Below, in pieces: positions 43,040 to 52,198 of a stretch of 64,000 nt of DNA. Location of the stretch: assembly GCA_049698775.1 (NCBI GenBank), contig JBAVYM010000007.1:32354-96353 (forward strand), read 5' to 3'. Position 1 is the first letter of the stretch. Every line of letters begins with the position of its first letter. Source of the stretch: REEB76 sp049698775 (GTDB lineage Bacteria; Pseudomonadota; Gammaproteobacteria; Natronospirales; REEB76). Made by a program: the position numbers and the translations under genes. A model generated the notes under the pieces. It saw only the letters and a list, made by a program, of their open reading frames with translations. It was not told the DNA's origin and did no database searches.

Positions 43040-44365
43040 TTACCCGGTCAGGGTTCTGGTCAGGGTTTGGTAATCTTCCTCTAACCGCGGGTTCAGGCTC
43101 CGGAGTTCCTGTACCTTGCGGCAGGCATGCAATACCGTCGTGTGATCCCGCCCGCCAAAGGCGTCGCCTATTTCAGGCAGACTGTGTGAGGTGAGTCCTT
43201 TGGCCAAACTCATTGCTACCTGGCGCGGCCGGGCGATCGAGCGGCTGCGTTTTTTGGATAGCATATCGCCCACGCGCACATGGAAGTAATCGGCAACGGT
43301 TTTCTGGATGTTATCCAAGGTCACCAACCGCTCCTGCCTTGCCAGGATATCCTTGAGCCACTCCCGGGTATTTTCCAAAGTCACCGCTTGACCTGTGAAT
43401 TGGGCATTGGCGGCCACCCGCCGCAGGGCGCCTTCCAGTTCGCGGATGTTGGAGCTGACCCGCTGTGCAATGAAGAATGCAACGTCGCTCGGTAAAGCGA
43501 CATTTTCCCCGGCAGCTTTTTTCATAAGGATGGCCACGCGGGTCTCCAGCTCCGGCGGTTCGATGGGGACTGTCAGGCCCCAACCGAAGCGGGATTTCAG
43601 CCGTTCCTCCAGTCCCTCGACCTCTTTTGGATAGCGGTCGCAGGTCAGGATCACCTGCTGTTGACCTTCCAGTAAGGCATTGAAAGTATGGAAGAATTCC
43701 TCCTGGGAGCGTTCCTTGCCCACAAAGAATTGGATGTCATCAATGAGCAGGGCATCAAGGGTGCGATATTGGCGTTTGAACTCATTAATGGTGTTGTGCT
43801 GCAAGGCTCGCACCATATCGTTCACGAAACGCTCGGAATGCACGTAGGCCACGCGCGCTTGGGGATTGCGCTGCTGGATCAGTTGGCCGATGCTGTGCAT
43901 CAGATGGGTTTTACCCAGGCCCACCCCCCCATAGATAAATAACGGGTTGTAGGCACGGCCGGGGTTTTCCGCCACTTGGCGTGCGGCGGCAAGCGCAAAT
44001 TGATTGGATTTGCCCTCTACGAAGGTCTCGAAACTGTAGAGGGAATTGAGGCCGCTGCCGGGCGTGAGTACCGCCGCCCCGCCGCTTGTTGCCGGGCTGC
44101 CAATAGCCGGGGGTGGTTCCTCGCGACCGGTTCCCACCTCCAACAGTACGCGGCGTTCCCGGTCTTCAGCCAAATCCCGGGCCAGTTTGGATATCCGTTG
44201 CAGGAAACGGTCACGCACCCAATCCATGACAAACCGGTTGGGCGCCAACAGGCGCAGGGTATGGGCGTCTTCTTGGGCGTGCAGGGGGCGGATCCAGGTG
44301 TTGAGCTCCTGCTCTGAGAGCTCGTGTTCCAAATGATCCATACACCGCGTCCACAGCGATGGCAT
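43040..44365 (-). CDS. dnaA: Chromosomal replication initiator DnaA
   Basis: A 441-residue initiator with an N-terminal DnaB-interaction domain (LSEQELNTWIRPL), a short linker, an AAA+ domain (Walker A GGVGLGKTHLMHSIG, Walker B LLIDDIQFF) and the DNA-binding domain IV with signature GGRDHTTVLHACRKV. It binds the boxes on both sides of its own gene, so autoregulation is likely. Confidence 0.97.
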   Translation of the reverse strand: MPSLWTRCMDHLEHELSEQELNTWIRPLHAQEDAHTLRLLAPNRFVMDWVRDRFLQRISKLARDLAEDRERRVLLEVGTGREEPPPAIGSPATSGGAAVLTPGSGLNSLYSFETFVEGKSNQFALAAARQVAENPGRAYNPLFIYGGVGLGKTHLMHSIGQLIQQRNPQARVAYVHSERFVNDMVRALQHNTINEFKRQYRTLDALLIDDIQFFVGKERSQEEFFHTFNALLEGQQQVILTCDRYPKEVEGLEERLKSRFGWGLTVPIEPPELETRVAILMKKAAGENVALPSDVAFFIAQRVSSNIRELEGALRRVAANAQFTGQAVTLENTREWLKDILARQERLVTLDNIQKTVADYFHVRVGDMLSKKRSRSIARPRQVAMSLAKGLTSHSLPEIGDAFGGRDHTTVLHACRKVQELRSLNPRLEEDYQTLTRTLTG

Positions 44366-44469
44366 GCCTAAACCCCCGGCGCTTCACAATTACGGTTGAT
44401 TCAGTCGGATTCGGCAGCGCTGCAGGCGGTGCTCGAAGAGAGCGGGGAGTCTATACCGGATTTTAATAG

Positions 44470-44478
44470 TTATCCACA
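44470..44478 (+). promoter_or_regulatory. DnaA box upstream of dnaA/rpmH
   Basis: A perfect TTATCCACA in the 225-base gap between the divergent dnaA and rpmH genes. It may control dnaA expression or belong to the origin. Confidence 0.75.
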
Positions 44479-44510
44479 GGCCGGAAGGCGGCGAAACAGC
44501 TTGTTGGATA

Positions 44511-44539
44511 TTGACAGCCGCTCGATGCGCACGTCTAAT
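44511..44539 (+). promoter_or_regulatory. Sigma-70 promoter of rpmH
   Basis: TTGACA (44511-44516), a 17-base spacer and TCTAAT (44534-44539) make a near-consensus promoter. Transcription would begin near 44546, about 45 bases before the rpmH ATG, and carry rnpA, yidD and yidC. Confidence 0.85.
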
Positions 44540-44590
44540 ATCGCGCTTTTGCCCGCGCGCCTTGGCGCGGTAGCAAACCGGAAATCCAGT

Positions 44591-44725
44591 ATGAAAAGAA
44601 CCTATCAGCCCAGCAATCTGCACCGGAAGCGCACCCATGGTTTCCGTGCGCGCATGGCCACCAAACGCGGCCGTCAGGTGCTCAGTGCCCGCCGCGCCAA
44701 GGGCCGGGCAAGCCTCTGCCCCTGA
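44591..44725 (+). CDS. rpmH: 50S ribosomal protein L34
   Basis: The 44-residue L34 with the invariant start MKRTYQPSNLHRKRTHGFRA and the RMATKRGRQVLSARRAKGR core. Its ATG is at 44591. Its stop codon TGA overlaps the probable CTG start of rnpA (CTGA). Confidence 0.97.
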   Translation: MKRTYQPSNLHRKRTHGFRARMATKRGRQVLSARRAKGRASLCP

Positions 44726-45087
44726 GTTCGTCCCAGAGGGGTTTTCCTCTCGAAGCGCGGCTGCGGACACCAGCGGATTTCAGCCGTGTCTTCAAAAACG
44801 GGGTGAGAACCGCGGATGCCTGCTTTCGGGCGCATGCCTGTCCCAACCAAGGGATGGAAGCGCGCCTCGGCATAACCGTGGCGCGCACGGTGGTGTCCAG
44901 TGCGGTCGTTCGCAACCGCATCAAACGCCAGATACGGGAAAGTTTTCGCCATAATTGGGCAAGGCTTCCGGCCCTGGACATCGTGATGCAGGCCAAACCC
45001 CCGGCCGCCGTCGCCAGCAATCAGGTAATACGCAGCAGTCTGGAACAGCATTGGCGGGAATTGATAAAGCGATGCGCAACCTCCTGA
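44722..45087 (+). CDS. rnpA: Ribonuclease P protein component
   Basis: The protein partner of RNase P RNA, about 121 residues. The RNA-binding core RNRIKRQIRESFR is clear. Conserved N-terminal sequence FPLEARLRTPADFSRVFKNG lies upstream of the first GTG of the frame (44803), so that GTG is not the start. Between the preceding in-frame stop (44536) and the conserved FPLEARL there is no ATG, GTG or TTG; the best candidate is CTG at 44722, which overlaps the rpmH stop. The extended frame is certain; the exact start is inferred. Confidence 0.85.
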   Translation: MSSSQRGFPLEARLRTPADFSRVFKNGVRTADACFRAHACPNQGMEARLGITVARTVVSSAVVRNRIKRQIRESFRHNWARLPALDIVMQAKPPAAVASNQVIRSSLEQHWRELIKRCATS

Positions 45088-45302
45088 TTTTCCTCATCCG
45101 CGGTTATCGTTATTTTGTAAGCCCGCTGCTCGGGCCGCACTGCCGCTTCGAGCCGTCCTGCTCAGCCTATGCCATGCAGGCTATCCGGCGCTTCGGCGCG
45201 CTCTGCGGTACCGGGCTCGCAGTTCTGCGCCTGCTGCGCTGCCATCCCTTGCACTCCGGTGGCTTTGATCCTGTGCCCGATGTGAAACATCGCCATGGAT
45301 AA
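45072..45302 (+). CDS. yidD: Membrane protein insertion efficiency factor YidD
   Basis: A 76-residue protein with an amphipathic start (LLIFLIRGYRYFVSPLLG) and the family cysteine motif CRFEPSCSAYAMQAI followed by RLLRCHPLHSGGFDPVP. It assists YidC/Sec-dependent membrane insertion at the inner membrane. It overlaps rnpA by 16 bases and yidC by 8. Confidence 0.95.
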   Translation: MRNLLIFLIRGYRYFVSPLLGPHCRFEPSCSAYAMQAIRRFGALCGTGLAVLRLLRCHPLHSGGFDPVPDVKHRHG

Positions 45303-47031
45303 CCGCAGGCTGATTCTGTTCGCCGCGCTGATTTTCATCGCCTTTCTGATTTATCAGGCGTGGATGCAGGACTACGGGCCGAAAACGCCGCCACCCACGG
45401 CACAAACCAGCACCCGCCCCGCAAACACTCTCACGGCTTCCACCGCGACCGCGGAGATTCCCACCGCGCCCAGCGCCACACCCTCGCAGACGGCCGCCGG
45501 CACGGTGGCGAGCGCGGAAAAATCAACAGCTTCTGCCGCATTGCCCGCCGGCCAGAAAATCCACGTGCGCACGGATGTACTGGATGTGATCATCAATACC
45601 GCCGGTGGCGACATCCAGCAGGCGGAATTGCTGAAATACCCGGCTGAGCTGAAACAGCCTGAGCTGGTCAAAGTACTCAATAACAACGATACGGACCTGC
45701 TGATCGCCCAATCCGGATTGCAAACCCACTCCGGTCCCATTGGCCCTACGCATCAAGCGCTGTACCAGGCGGATCAATCCCGGTATGTCCTGGCACCGGA
45801 TCAACAAATCCTTACCGTGGCGCTCACCTGGACAGACCAGCAGGGTTTGGAGGTGCAGAAGACCTATACCTTTACCCGCGGCAGTTATCAAATCGGCTTG
45901 GGCTACGTGGTCCACAACCAGTCCCCCAAACCTTGGAGCGGCGCGCAGTACGTGCAGTTTGAAAATCATTACGTGCAGGAAAGCCACAGCCTGTTCAGTG
46001 TGCAGCGCTACGACTATCAGCGCGTGGCCATGCACGACAACGACGGCTACCACCAATATGAGTTCAAGGATCTGGCGGAAAAACCGTTGAATATCACCGC
46101 ACAGGGCGGTTGGACGGCGGTGGTGAATCATTATTTTCTGGCCGCGGTGATCCCCACAGACCGGCTTGCTTCACAAGACAAGGCCACGAAACCACCGGAG
46201 AATCTGTACTACACCCGGGCGCTCGGGAACGAACATTATCTTGTCGGTACTATCACCGCGTTGAAGACCGTGGCGCCCGGCGCCAGCGCCGATTTCGCGG
46301 ATAAATTCTTTATCGGCCCGAAACTGCAAACCCATCTCGCGCAAGTCGCGCCGGGCCTCGAACTCACCGTGGACTATGGCAAGCTCACCATCATTGCCGA
46401 ACCGATTTTCAAGCTGCTGAATTTCATCCACAGCTTCATCGGCAACTGGGGCTGGTCTATCCTGGTGCTCACGCTGCTATTCAAGCTGGTGTTCTACCCG
46501 CTGAACCAGATCAGCGGCCGTTCCATGGCGAAGATGCGGCGCGTGCAGCCGCGTCTGAAGGCACTGCAGGAGCGCTACAAGGATGAAAAACAGAAGCTCG
46601 GCCAGGCCACCATGGAGTTTTATAAGAAAGAGAAGATCAACCCCATGGGCGGCTGCCTGCCGATGCTGGTGCAAATGCCAATCTTCTTTGCGCTCTATTA
46701 CGTGCTGGTGTACAGCGTGGAACTGCGCCAATCGCCGTGGCTCGGCTGGATTCATGACTTGTCGGCGCCGGACCCCTATTACATCTTGCCCGTGCTCTAT
46801 GGCGTGGTGATGTTCATCCAGCAACGTATCAGCCCGCAGCCCACCACCGACAAGATGCAGCAGCGCATCATGATGATCATGCCGCTGGGCATTGCGGTGT
46901 TGTACGCGGTGTTGCCGTCGGGGTTGGCGATTTACTATGTGGCGAATTCAATTCTTACCATCGTCCAGCAATGGCGTATCAATCATGTGGTGGGCATGGA
47001 TAACCGCAAGCACGCGGCCAACGAGAAATGA
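45295..47031 (+). CDS. yidC: Membrane protein insertase YidC
   Basis: A 578-residue Oxa1-family insertase. An N-terminal membrane helix (LILFAALIFIAFLIYQAW) is followed by an Ala/Thr-rich linker and a large periplasmic beta domain (about residues 85-355), then five helices with the conserved hairpin RMRRVQPRLK-type segment AKMRRVQPRLKALQERYKDE and NPMGGCLPMLVQMPIFFALY. Substrates are inserted with or without SecYEG. Confidence 0.97.
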   Translation: MDNRRLILFAALIFIAFLIYQAWMQDYGPKTPPPTAQTSTRPANTLTASTATAEIPTAPSATPSQTAAGTVASAEKSTASAALPAGQKIHVRTDVLDVIINTAGGDIQQAELLKYPAELKQPELVKVLNNNDTDLLIAQSGLQTHSGPIGPTHQALYQADQSRYVLAPDQQILTVALTWTDQQGLEVQKTYTFTRGSYQIGLGYVVHNQSPKPWSGAQYVQFENHYVQESHSLFSVQRYDYQRVAMHDNDGYHQYEFKDLAEKPLNITAQGGWTAVVNHYFLAAVIPTDRLASQDKATKPPENLYYTRALGNEHYLVGTITALKTVAPGASADFADKFFIGPKLQTHLAQVAPGLELTVDYGKLTIIAEPIFKLLNFIHSFIGNWGWSILVLTLLFKLVFYPLNQISGRSMAKMRRVQPRLKALQERYKDEKQKLGQATMEFYKKEKINPMGGCLPMLVQMPIFFALYYVLVYSVELRQSPWLGWIHDLSAPDPYYILPVLYGVVMFIQQRISPQPTTDKMQQRIMMIMPLGIAVLYAVLPSGLAIYYVANSILTIVQQWRINHVVGMDNRKHAANEK

Positions 47032-47046
47032 CGACGGCGGTATTTG

Positions 47047-48267
47047 TTATTGCTTCAGCCGCGTTTTAATCACAACTTCTGATTCCAGCGTCTGATGCAC
47101 TGGGCAGCGGTCGGCGATTTCCAGCAGTCTCTGTTTTTGCTCCGCGCTCAGCGCACCCGTGAGTTCAATCTCACGCTTGAACTGGTCAATTTTGCCAACC
47201 TTGGTTTCACACTCGGCACAGTCTTGCGCGTGAATCTTGTCGTGCGTGAGGCGCACACTGACCGCTTCCAGCGGCCATTGCTTGCGATCCGCGTACATAC
47301 GCAGGGTGATGGCGGTGCAGGCGCCGAGCGCGCTGGTGAGCAGGCCGTAAGGCGACGGGCCGGTATCCGTGCCGCCCACATTCACGGGCTCGTCCGCGAC
47401 CAGCAGGTGTTCACCGGCATACACCTCGGTGCGGTAATGATCCTGGTTGATGCGCACCACCACCTCACCTTCTGCCGCAGGACTCGCCGGCAGCTTCACA
47501 CCCAGCTCGCCCAGGTATTTCGTGGCCCAGGCCGCCAGTAGCAGACCCACGTATTCGGAATCGGTCGGGCGCGACAGTAGATGATCGGCACCAAACAGCG
47601 ACACGAAACTCTTGGGATGCAGCGCGGCGGCAAAAATCAACCCCGCGTTGCTGATGTCCACTGTTTCGTCGGTAGGAGAATGGAAGATCAGCAGCGGTTT
47701 GCGCAGACTACGAATGTTCCGTTGCCAGTGCTGGTTTTTGAGATCGTCCAGGAAGGCTTTCTTGAAATGGAACTTGCGCCCCGCCAGCATCACGTCCGTT
47801 TCACCTTGCTGCTCGATCACCTGACGCGCCGCGCCCAGCAGATTCGCCACATGCTCCGGATTCGCGGGTGCCGCGACCGTTGCCACGGCGACGCAGCTTT
47901 CGATTTGGTGAGCCGCTTCCAGTGCCGCTGTGCCTCCCAGTGAATGTCCCACCAATATCTTGGGAGCAGCGTACTGTTGTTCCAGAAATTTTGCCGCCTG
48001 CACCAGGTCGGAAATGTTGGTAGAGAGCGTGGTGTCGGCGAATACGCCCTGACTTTCGCCCAGGCCGGTGAAATCGAAGCGCAGTACCGCAATGTTCTGC
48101 CTACACAGGGCGCGGCAGATATCCACGGCGGCGCGCACGTCCTTGCCGCAGGTGAAACAGTGGGCGTAGAGCGCGTAGGCGCGCGGTTTGCCGTGGGCGG
48201 GCATTTCGAGCCGGCCGGCCAATTGCTGGCCAGCCGCGTTGGGGAATTTCACGGGTTCGCCGGACAT
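47047..48267 (-). CDS. Alpha/beta hydrolase-OsmC fusion protein
   Basis: A 406-residue two-domain protein. Residues 1-255 are an alpha/beta hydrolase with AHCFTCGKD, the nucleophile elbow GHSLGGTAA, the acid in HSPTDETVD and the His in GADHLLS. Residues 270-406 are an OsmC/Ohr domain (GLLTSALGACTAITLRMYA with the peroxide-reactive Cys, and IADRCPVHQTLES with the second Cys). Fused proteins of this make-up recur in bacteria; OsmC domains reduce organic hydroperoxides, so the hydrolase may release or process oxidised lipid esters. It is convergent with yidC. Confidence 0.9.
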   Translation of the reverse strand: MSGEPVKFPNAAGQQLAGRLEMPAHGKPRAYALYAHCFTCGKDVRAAVDICRALCRQNIAVLRFDFTGLGESQGVFADTTLSTNISDLVQAAKFLEQQYAAPKILVGHSLGGTAALEAAHQIESCVAVATVAAPANPEHVANLLGAARQVIEQQGETDVMLAGRKFHFKKAFLDDLKNQHWQRNIRSLRKPLLIFHSPTDETVDISNAGLIFAAALHPKSFVSLFGADHLLSRPTDSEYVGLLLAAWATKYLGELGVKLPASPAAEGEVVVRINQDHYRTEVYAGEHLLVADEPVNVGGTDTGPSPYGLLTSALGACTAITLRMYADRKQWPLEAVSVRLTHDKIHAQDCAECETKVGKIDQFKREIELTGALSAEQKQRLLEIADRCPVHQTLESEVVIKTRLKQ

Positions 48268-48322
48268 ATTTTCCTGCCTTGGCTTGCGGTTATGATGAAG
48301 CGGAACTTGGACTGATTTTCCC

Positions 48323-49684
48323 ATGAAATCCGCCGTATCGCCCGCAACCGACACCATCGCCGCCATCGCCACGCCTACGGGCCACGGCGGCATCGGCATC
48401 GTGCGCGTGTCCGGCCCCGGCGTTCGTGTTATTGCCAAAGCGCTGCTCGGCCAGATACCACCGGCGCGACAGGCGACATTGCGCACGTTCAGCGATGCAA
48501 GCGGTACACAACTGGATGCTGGCCTCGCGCTGTTTTTCTCCGCGCCAAATTCGTTCACCGGCGAGGACGTGCTGGAACTGCACGGCCACGGCGGACCGAT
48601 GGTTCTGTCGCTGTTGCTCAAGCGCGTCTGCGAACTGGGCGCGCGCTTGGCGCGGCCGGGGGAATTTTCCGAGCGCGCGTTCTTGAACGACAAGCTGGAC
48701 CTGGCCCAAGCCGAAGCCATCGCGGATCTCATAGACAGCGGCAGCGAACAGGCGGCGCGCGCCGCCGTGCGCTCGCTGCGCGGCGAGTTTTCGACGCGGG
48801 TGCGCGAACTGGTGGAAGCGCTGATTGGCTTGCGGATGTATGTCGAGGCGGCGATTGATTTTCCCGACGAGGAACTGGATTTTCTGAGCGACGGTAAAGT
48901 TGCCGCACGGCTTGACGCCATTCGCGCACGCTTCGAATCACTGAGCGCGGCCGCCACTCAGGGCAGTTTGTTGCGTGAAGGCCTGACCATGGTGATCGCA
49001 GGTCGGCCGAATGCCGGCAAATCCAGTCTCCTGAACCGGCTCGCCGGCCACGACGCCGCCATCGTCACGGAAATCCCCGGTACCACTCGCGATGTCTTGC
49101 GCGAACAGATCAATCTGGATGGTCTGCCGCTGCACGTGATTGATACCGCCGGCCTGCGCGAGAGCGGCGACGCGGTGGAGCAGGAAGGTGTGCGCCGCGC
49201 CTGGGACGCGATCCGTTCCGCCGACCGGGTGCTTCTGGTGGTGGACGATGTTCAGGGGTTTTGCACCGACGATCAACGTATTCTTGAGCAGTTTCCGCCG
49301 AAGCTGCCGGTCACGATTATTTACAACAAGATTGACTTGACCGGTCGCCACGCTGAAAACGATGATCGCAATTCACCGACGCACGTTGCATTGTCCGCCA
49401 GAACCGGCGAGGGTCTGGAATTGCTGCGAACGCATCTCAAAACCGCCGCCGGCTTTCATGCTGCCGGCGAGGACACGTTCATAGCCCGCCGCCGCCATCT
49501 AGATGCCATGGATCGCGCGCGCGGGCATCTCGACGAAGCGCACATGCGGTTGCAGGAACGCGCCGGGGAATTGCTGGCGGAGGAACTGCGCCTCGCGCAA
49601 TTGTGCCTGAACGAAATCACCGGGGAATTGACCAGCGAGGATTTGCTGAGCCGGATATTCACCAGTTTTTGTATCGGCAAGTAA
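48323..49684 (+). CDS. mnmE: tRNA modification GTPase MnmE
   Basis: A 453-residue protein: formyl-folate-binding N-terminal domain (DTIAAIATPTGHGGIGIVRVSG), helical domain, inserted G domain (GRPNAGKSS, TTRDVL, DTAGLRE, NKID) and the C-terminal FCIGK Cys motif. With MnmG it adds the cmnm5 group at tRNA wobble uridine 34. MnmG is encoded 4.5 kb downstream on the same strand. Confidence 0.97.
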   Translation: MKSAVSPATDTIAAIATPTGHGGIGIVRVSGPGVRVIAKALLGQIPPARQATLRTFSDASGTQLDAGLALFFSAPNSFTGEDVLELHGHGGPMVLSLLLKRVCELGARLARPGEFSERAFLNDKLDLAQAEAIADLIDSGSEQAARAAVRSLRGEFSTRVRELVEALIGLRMYVEAAIDFPDEELDFLSDGKVAARLDAIRARFESLSAAATQGSLLREGLTMVIAGRPNAGKSSLLNRLAGHDAAIVTEIPGTTRDVLREQINLDGLPLHVIDTAGLRESGDAVEQEGVRRAWDAIRSADRVLLVVDDVQGFCTDDQRILEQFPPKLPVTIIYNKIDLTGRHAENDDRNSPTHVALSARTGEGLELLRTHLKTAAGFHAAGEDTFIARRRHLDAMDRARGHLDEAHMRLQERAGELLAEELRLAQLCLNEITGELTSEDLLSRIFTSFCIGK

Positions 49685-49699
49685 GGCTACAAGGCGAAC

Positions 49700-50230
49700 T
49701 TACGGCTTATATAATTGTTGCGTGAAGGGATTGGGCTGCGTGCTCCAGATATTGGATTTGAATACCGGCGAGATGGCGTGCGGCGTGCGGGGGGAGGGCA
49801 TTTTGTCGTGTGGCCGGTGTCGGAATCCGAACCTGCCGCAATCCCAGCACAGCGGCGTGACGTAAGACACCTGTTCTGTGGCGGGCGGGACGGGCTCCGA
49901 CGACTGGCTTTCCTGCCAGGCCAAGAACTGCTCATATTGCAGTTGTGACTCCTGCTTGAGCACATTCTCGTACCACTGGTTGATGCTGGCGATCCAGGCT
50001 TGGTCCGCGGCTTCGGCTTTCTGATCCACCGGCGGGAATTCCGGCAACGTTATCAGCGCCACGGGTTGTGGCGTTTGGGCGGGAGCCTTGTCGCTGTAAT
50101 GCACCACGCCCTGGGCATCGGTCCATTTGTATATCTGCGTGCCGGCCGCGGACGCCACGCCCGAAAACAGGGCCGCAGCGCAGACAAGCAACATTATCTC
50201 GTTCAATTTGGTCATGGCCGCTACCCTCAT
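49700..50230 (-). CDS. DUF4124-domain exported protein
   Basis: A 176-residue exported protein with a signal peptide (LLVCAAALFSGVASA) followed by QIYKWTDAQGVVHYSDKAP, the DUF4124 motif, and a less conserved, Pro-rich C-terminal half with two Cys (LCWDCG). It resembles the DUF4124 protein near ntrB only in the first domain. ATG 50215 is an alternative start. Function unknown. Confidence 0.8.
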   Translation of the reverse strand: MRVAAMTKLNEIMLLVCAAALFSGVASAAGTQIYKWTDAQGVVHYSDKAPAQTPQPVALITLPEFPPVDQKAEAADQAWIASINQWYENVLKQESQLQYEQFLAWQESQSSEPVPPATEQVSYVTPLCWDCGRFGFRHRPHDKMPSPRTPHAISPVFKSNIWSTQPNPFTQQLYKP

Positions 50231-50297
50231 AACCGGGATTCACATGAAGTATAGACCCGCAAAAACCGGATTTGTCCCCGTGAAAAATAGTTAATCC

Positions 50298-51470
50298 TCA
50301 ACCCAGAACCTTCTCGCGGCGGTACAGCCAGGCGGCGAGCCACGCCAGCAGCAGGCCGAGGATAAGGGTGCTGATCACCGACAGGCTCAGGAACGCGCCG
50401 CCGAGCGGCGTGCCTTTCATAAGCGAGGTGACCAGCACATCCTGGCTCAGGGCCGGCACCAACATCATCCACAGTGCCGGTTCGGTCGGGAACAGAATAA
50501 GGGCGAACACCGGAATCATGGGCAGGATGAAGATGAACGACAGCCAGGTCTGGGCTTCCTTATAGCTGCGGGTGAAGGACGCCACGACCGTGAGCAAGGC
50601 GGCGATCAGCAGGCAGAAGGGCACGCTCACCAGGAAGCTCGCGAGCGCCGTGTGCCAGCCGAAATTCACCACAATGTTGAGTTTGGCGGCGGGAATCAGT
50701 CCCTGGCTCCAGGACAGCGCGATCACATCCAGGCCGAGCGACACCGCCGAGAACAAGGTTACGGCGGCGAGCTTGCCGGAAATCAAGGTACCGCGCGACA
50801 CCGCGGTGGTGAGCAAGGGTTCGAGCGAGCCGCGTTCGCGCTCGCCGGCGGTCGCGTCAATCGCGAGATAGAACGCGCCGATGATGGCGGCAAACAGGAA
50901 GAAATACGGCACGAAGCCGAGTATCAGGACCGCGCGCGATTGCGGCGTGGAAACATCCCGATTCTCAATCGCGAGCGGTGCCACCGCACGCGGATCTACG
51001 CCGCGGGCCAGGAGACGCAATGCGGCGATTTCCTGGCCGTAGCTTTGCAGCAGATCCCGCGCGCGGCTGACGTTCTTCTGCGCCGAATCCTTGGATTGAT
51101 CCATCACGAGTTGCAACACCGCCGGCTGGCCGGCGCGGAACGCCTCTGGATACGTCTTCGGAATAATCAGCACCACGTCCGATTTACCGTCCTTCACCGA
51201 TTGTTCGGGATCGCCGGGCGCGGGTTCAATCTCGGTATTGTGTTGCTTGAGAAAACTCACGAGATTGGGCGCGTATTGCGCACCTTGTACCGGCAGTTTG
51301 AGCGGCTGGTTCAGGTTCGCCAACTGCTTGTTGGTCATCACGTTCATCATACCGACGTAGAAGATCGGCCCGAACAGTGGACCGAACACCAGCACCGTCA
51401 AGAGCGTGCGGCGGTCGCGCAGGTTGTCAATCACTTCCTTGCGGAACACGGTCCAGAGTTTGCGCATCAT
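50298..51470 (-). CDS. ABC-2 type exporter permease (NatB-like)
   Basis: A 390-residue membrane protein: one N-terminal helix (TLLTVLVFGPLFGPIFYVG), a large extracytoplasmic loop (about residues 45-175) and five further helices, including the ERERGSLEPLLTTAVSRGTLISGKL motif of NatB/ABC-2 permeases. It overlaps the ATPase gene by four bases. Family members export Na+ (NatAB) or unidentified compounds; I cannot choose. Confidence 0.88.
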   Translation of the reverse strand: MMRKLWTVFRKEVIDNLRDRRTLLTVLVFGPLFGPIFYVGMMNVMTNKQLANLNQPLKLPVQGAQYAPNLVSFLKQHNTEIEPAPGDPEQSVKDGKSDVVLIIPKTYPEAFRAGQPAVLQLVMDQSKDSAQKNVSRARDLLQSYGQEIAALRLLARGVDPRAVAPLAIENRDVSTPQSRAVLILGFVPYFFLFAAIIGAFYLAIDATAGERERGSLEPLLTTAVSRGTLISGKLAAVTLFSAVSLGLDVIALSWSQGLIPAAKLNIVVNFGWHTALASFLVSVPFCLLIAALLTVVASFTRSYKEAQTWLSFIFILPMIPVFALILFPTEPALWMMLVPALSQDVLVTSLMKGTPLGGAFLSLSVISTLILGLLLAWLAAWLYRREKVLG

Positions 51471-52198
51471 GATGCCGCTTCCGTTTCGCCCACGACTTTG
51501 ACGAAGGCCTCCTCCAGATCCGTTTCACCGGTTTGTCGGCGCAGTTCGTCGGGTGTGCCGCGAGCCACGATCTTTCCGTGCGCGATGATCACAATGTCGT
51601 CGCAGAGCGCCGCCACTTCCTGCATCACGTGGCTGGAAAATAGCACGCAATGGCCCTCGTCACGGATGCGTTTGATGATGGCACGCAGCGCGCGCGTGGC
51701 CATCACGTCCAGGCCGTTCGTGGGTTCGTCGAGCGCCACATTCTTCGGCCGGTGCACCAGGGCGCGCGCCAGCGCGGTCTTGATGCGCTGGCCTTGCGAA
51801 AAGCCCTTGGCCGGCCGTGCGGCAAACTCCTGCATTTCCAGCAATTCCACCAGCTCCGCGATGCGTCGCTCAAGCGCCGCGCCGCCGAGACCGTTCAATT
51901 CGCCGTAATAGCGGATGTTTTCTTTCGCCGTGAGCCGCGGATACAGGCCGCTCGCATGCGGCAACACGCCGAGCTTGAGGCGCGCGCCTTCACTGTCGGA
52001 GCACACGTCGCTGCCATCCACCATCACCGTGCCGCTATCGGGTTTGAGCACCGTCGAGATGATGCGCAGCGTGGTGGATTTGCCGGCGCCGTTCGGGCCG
52101 AGCAGGCCGGTGATGCGGCCATCAGGTGCGGAAAAGTCCACGTCCTTGACCGCGCGCACCGCGCCAAACCGCTTGCTGATATTCTGGACTTTAATCAT
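51467..52198 (-). CDS. ABC transporter ATP-binding protein (NatA-like)
   Basis: A 243-residue ATPase with Walker A LLGPNGAGKSTTLRI, the signature FSQGQRIKTALARAL (the variant typical of NatA), Walker B NVALDEPTNGLD and the H-loop SSHVMQEV. It is the middle gene of a three-gene set with four-base overlaps at both ends (secreted hydrolase, ATPase, permease). Confidence 0.93.
   Translation of the reverse strand: MIKVQNISKRFGAVRAVKDVDFSAPDGRITGLLGPNGAGKSTTLRIISTVLKPDSGTVMVDGSDVCSDSEGARLKLGVLPHASGLYPRLTAKENIRYYGELNGLGGAALERRIAELVELLEMQEFAARPAKGFSQGQRIKTALARALVHRPKNVALDEPTNGLDVMATRALRAIIKRIRDEGHCVLFSSHVMQEVAALCDDIVIIAHGKIVARGTPDELRRQTGETDLEEAFVKVVGETEAAS

Noticed and set aside
47047..48957. Longer version of the hydrolase-OsmC protein reaching into mnmE
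   Set aside because: The extra 230 residues overlap the well-conserved mnmE on the other strand; the start at 48267 fits the hydrolase domain.
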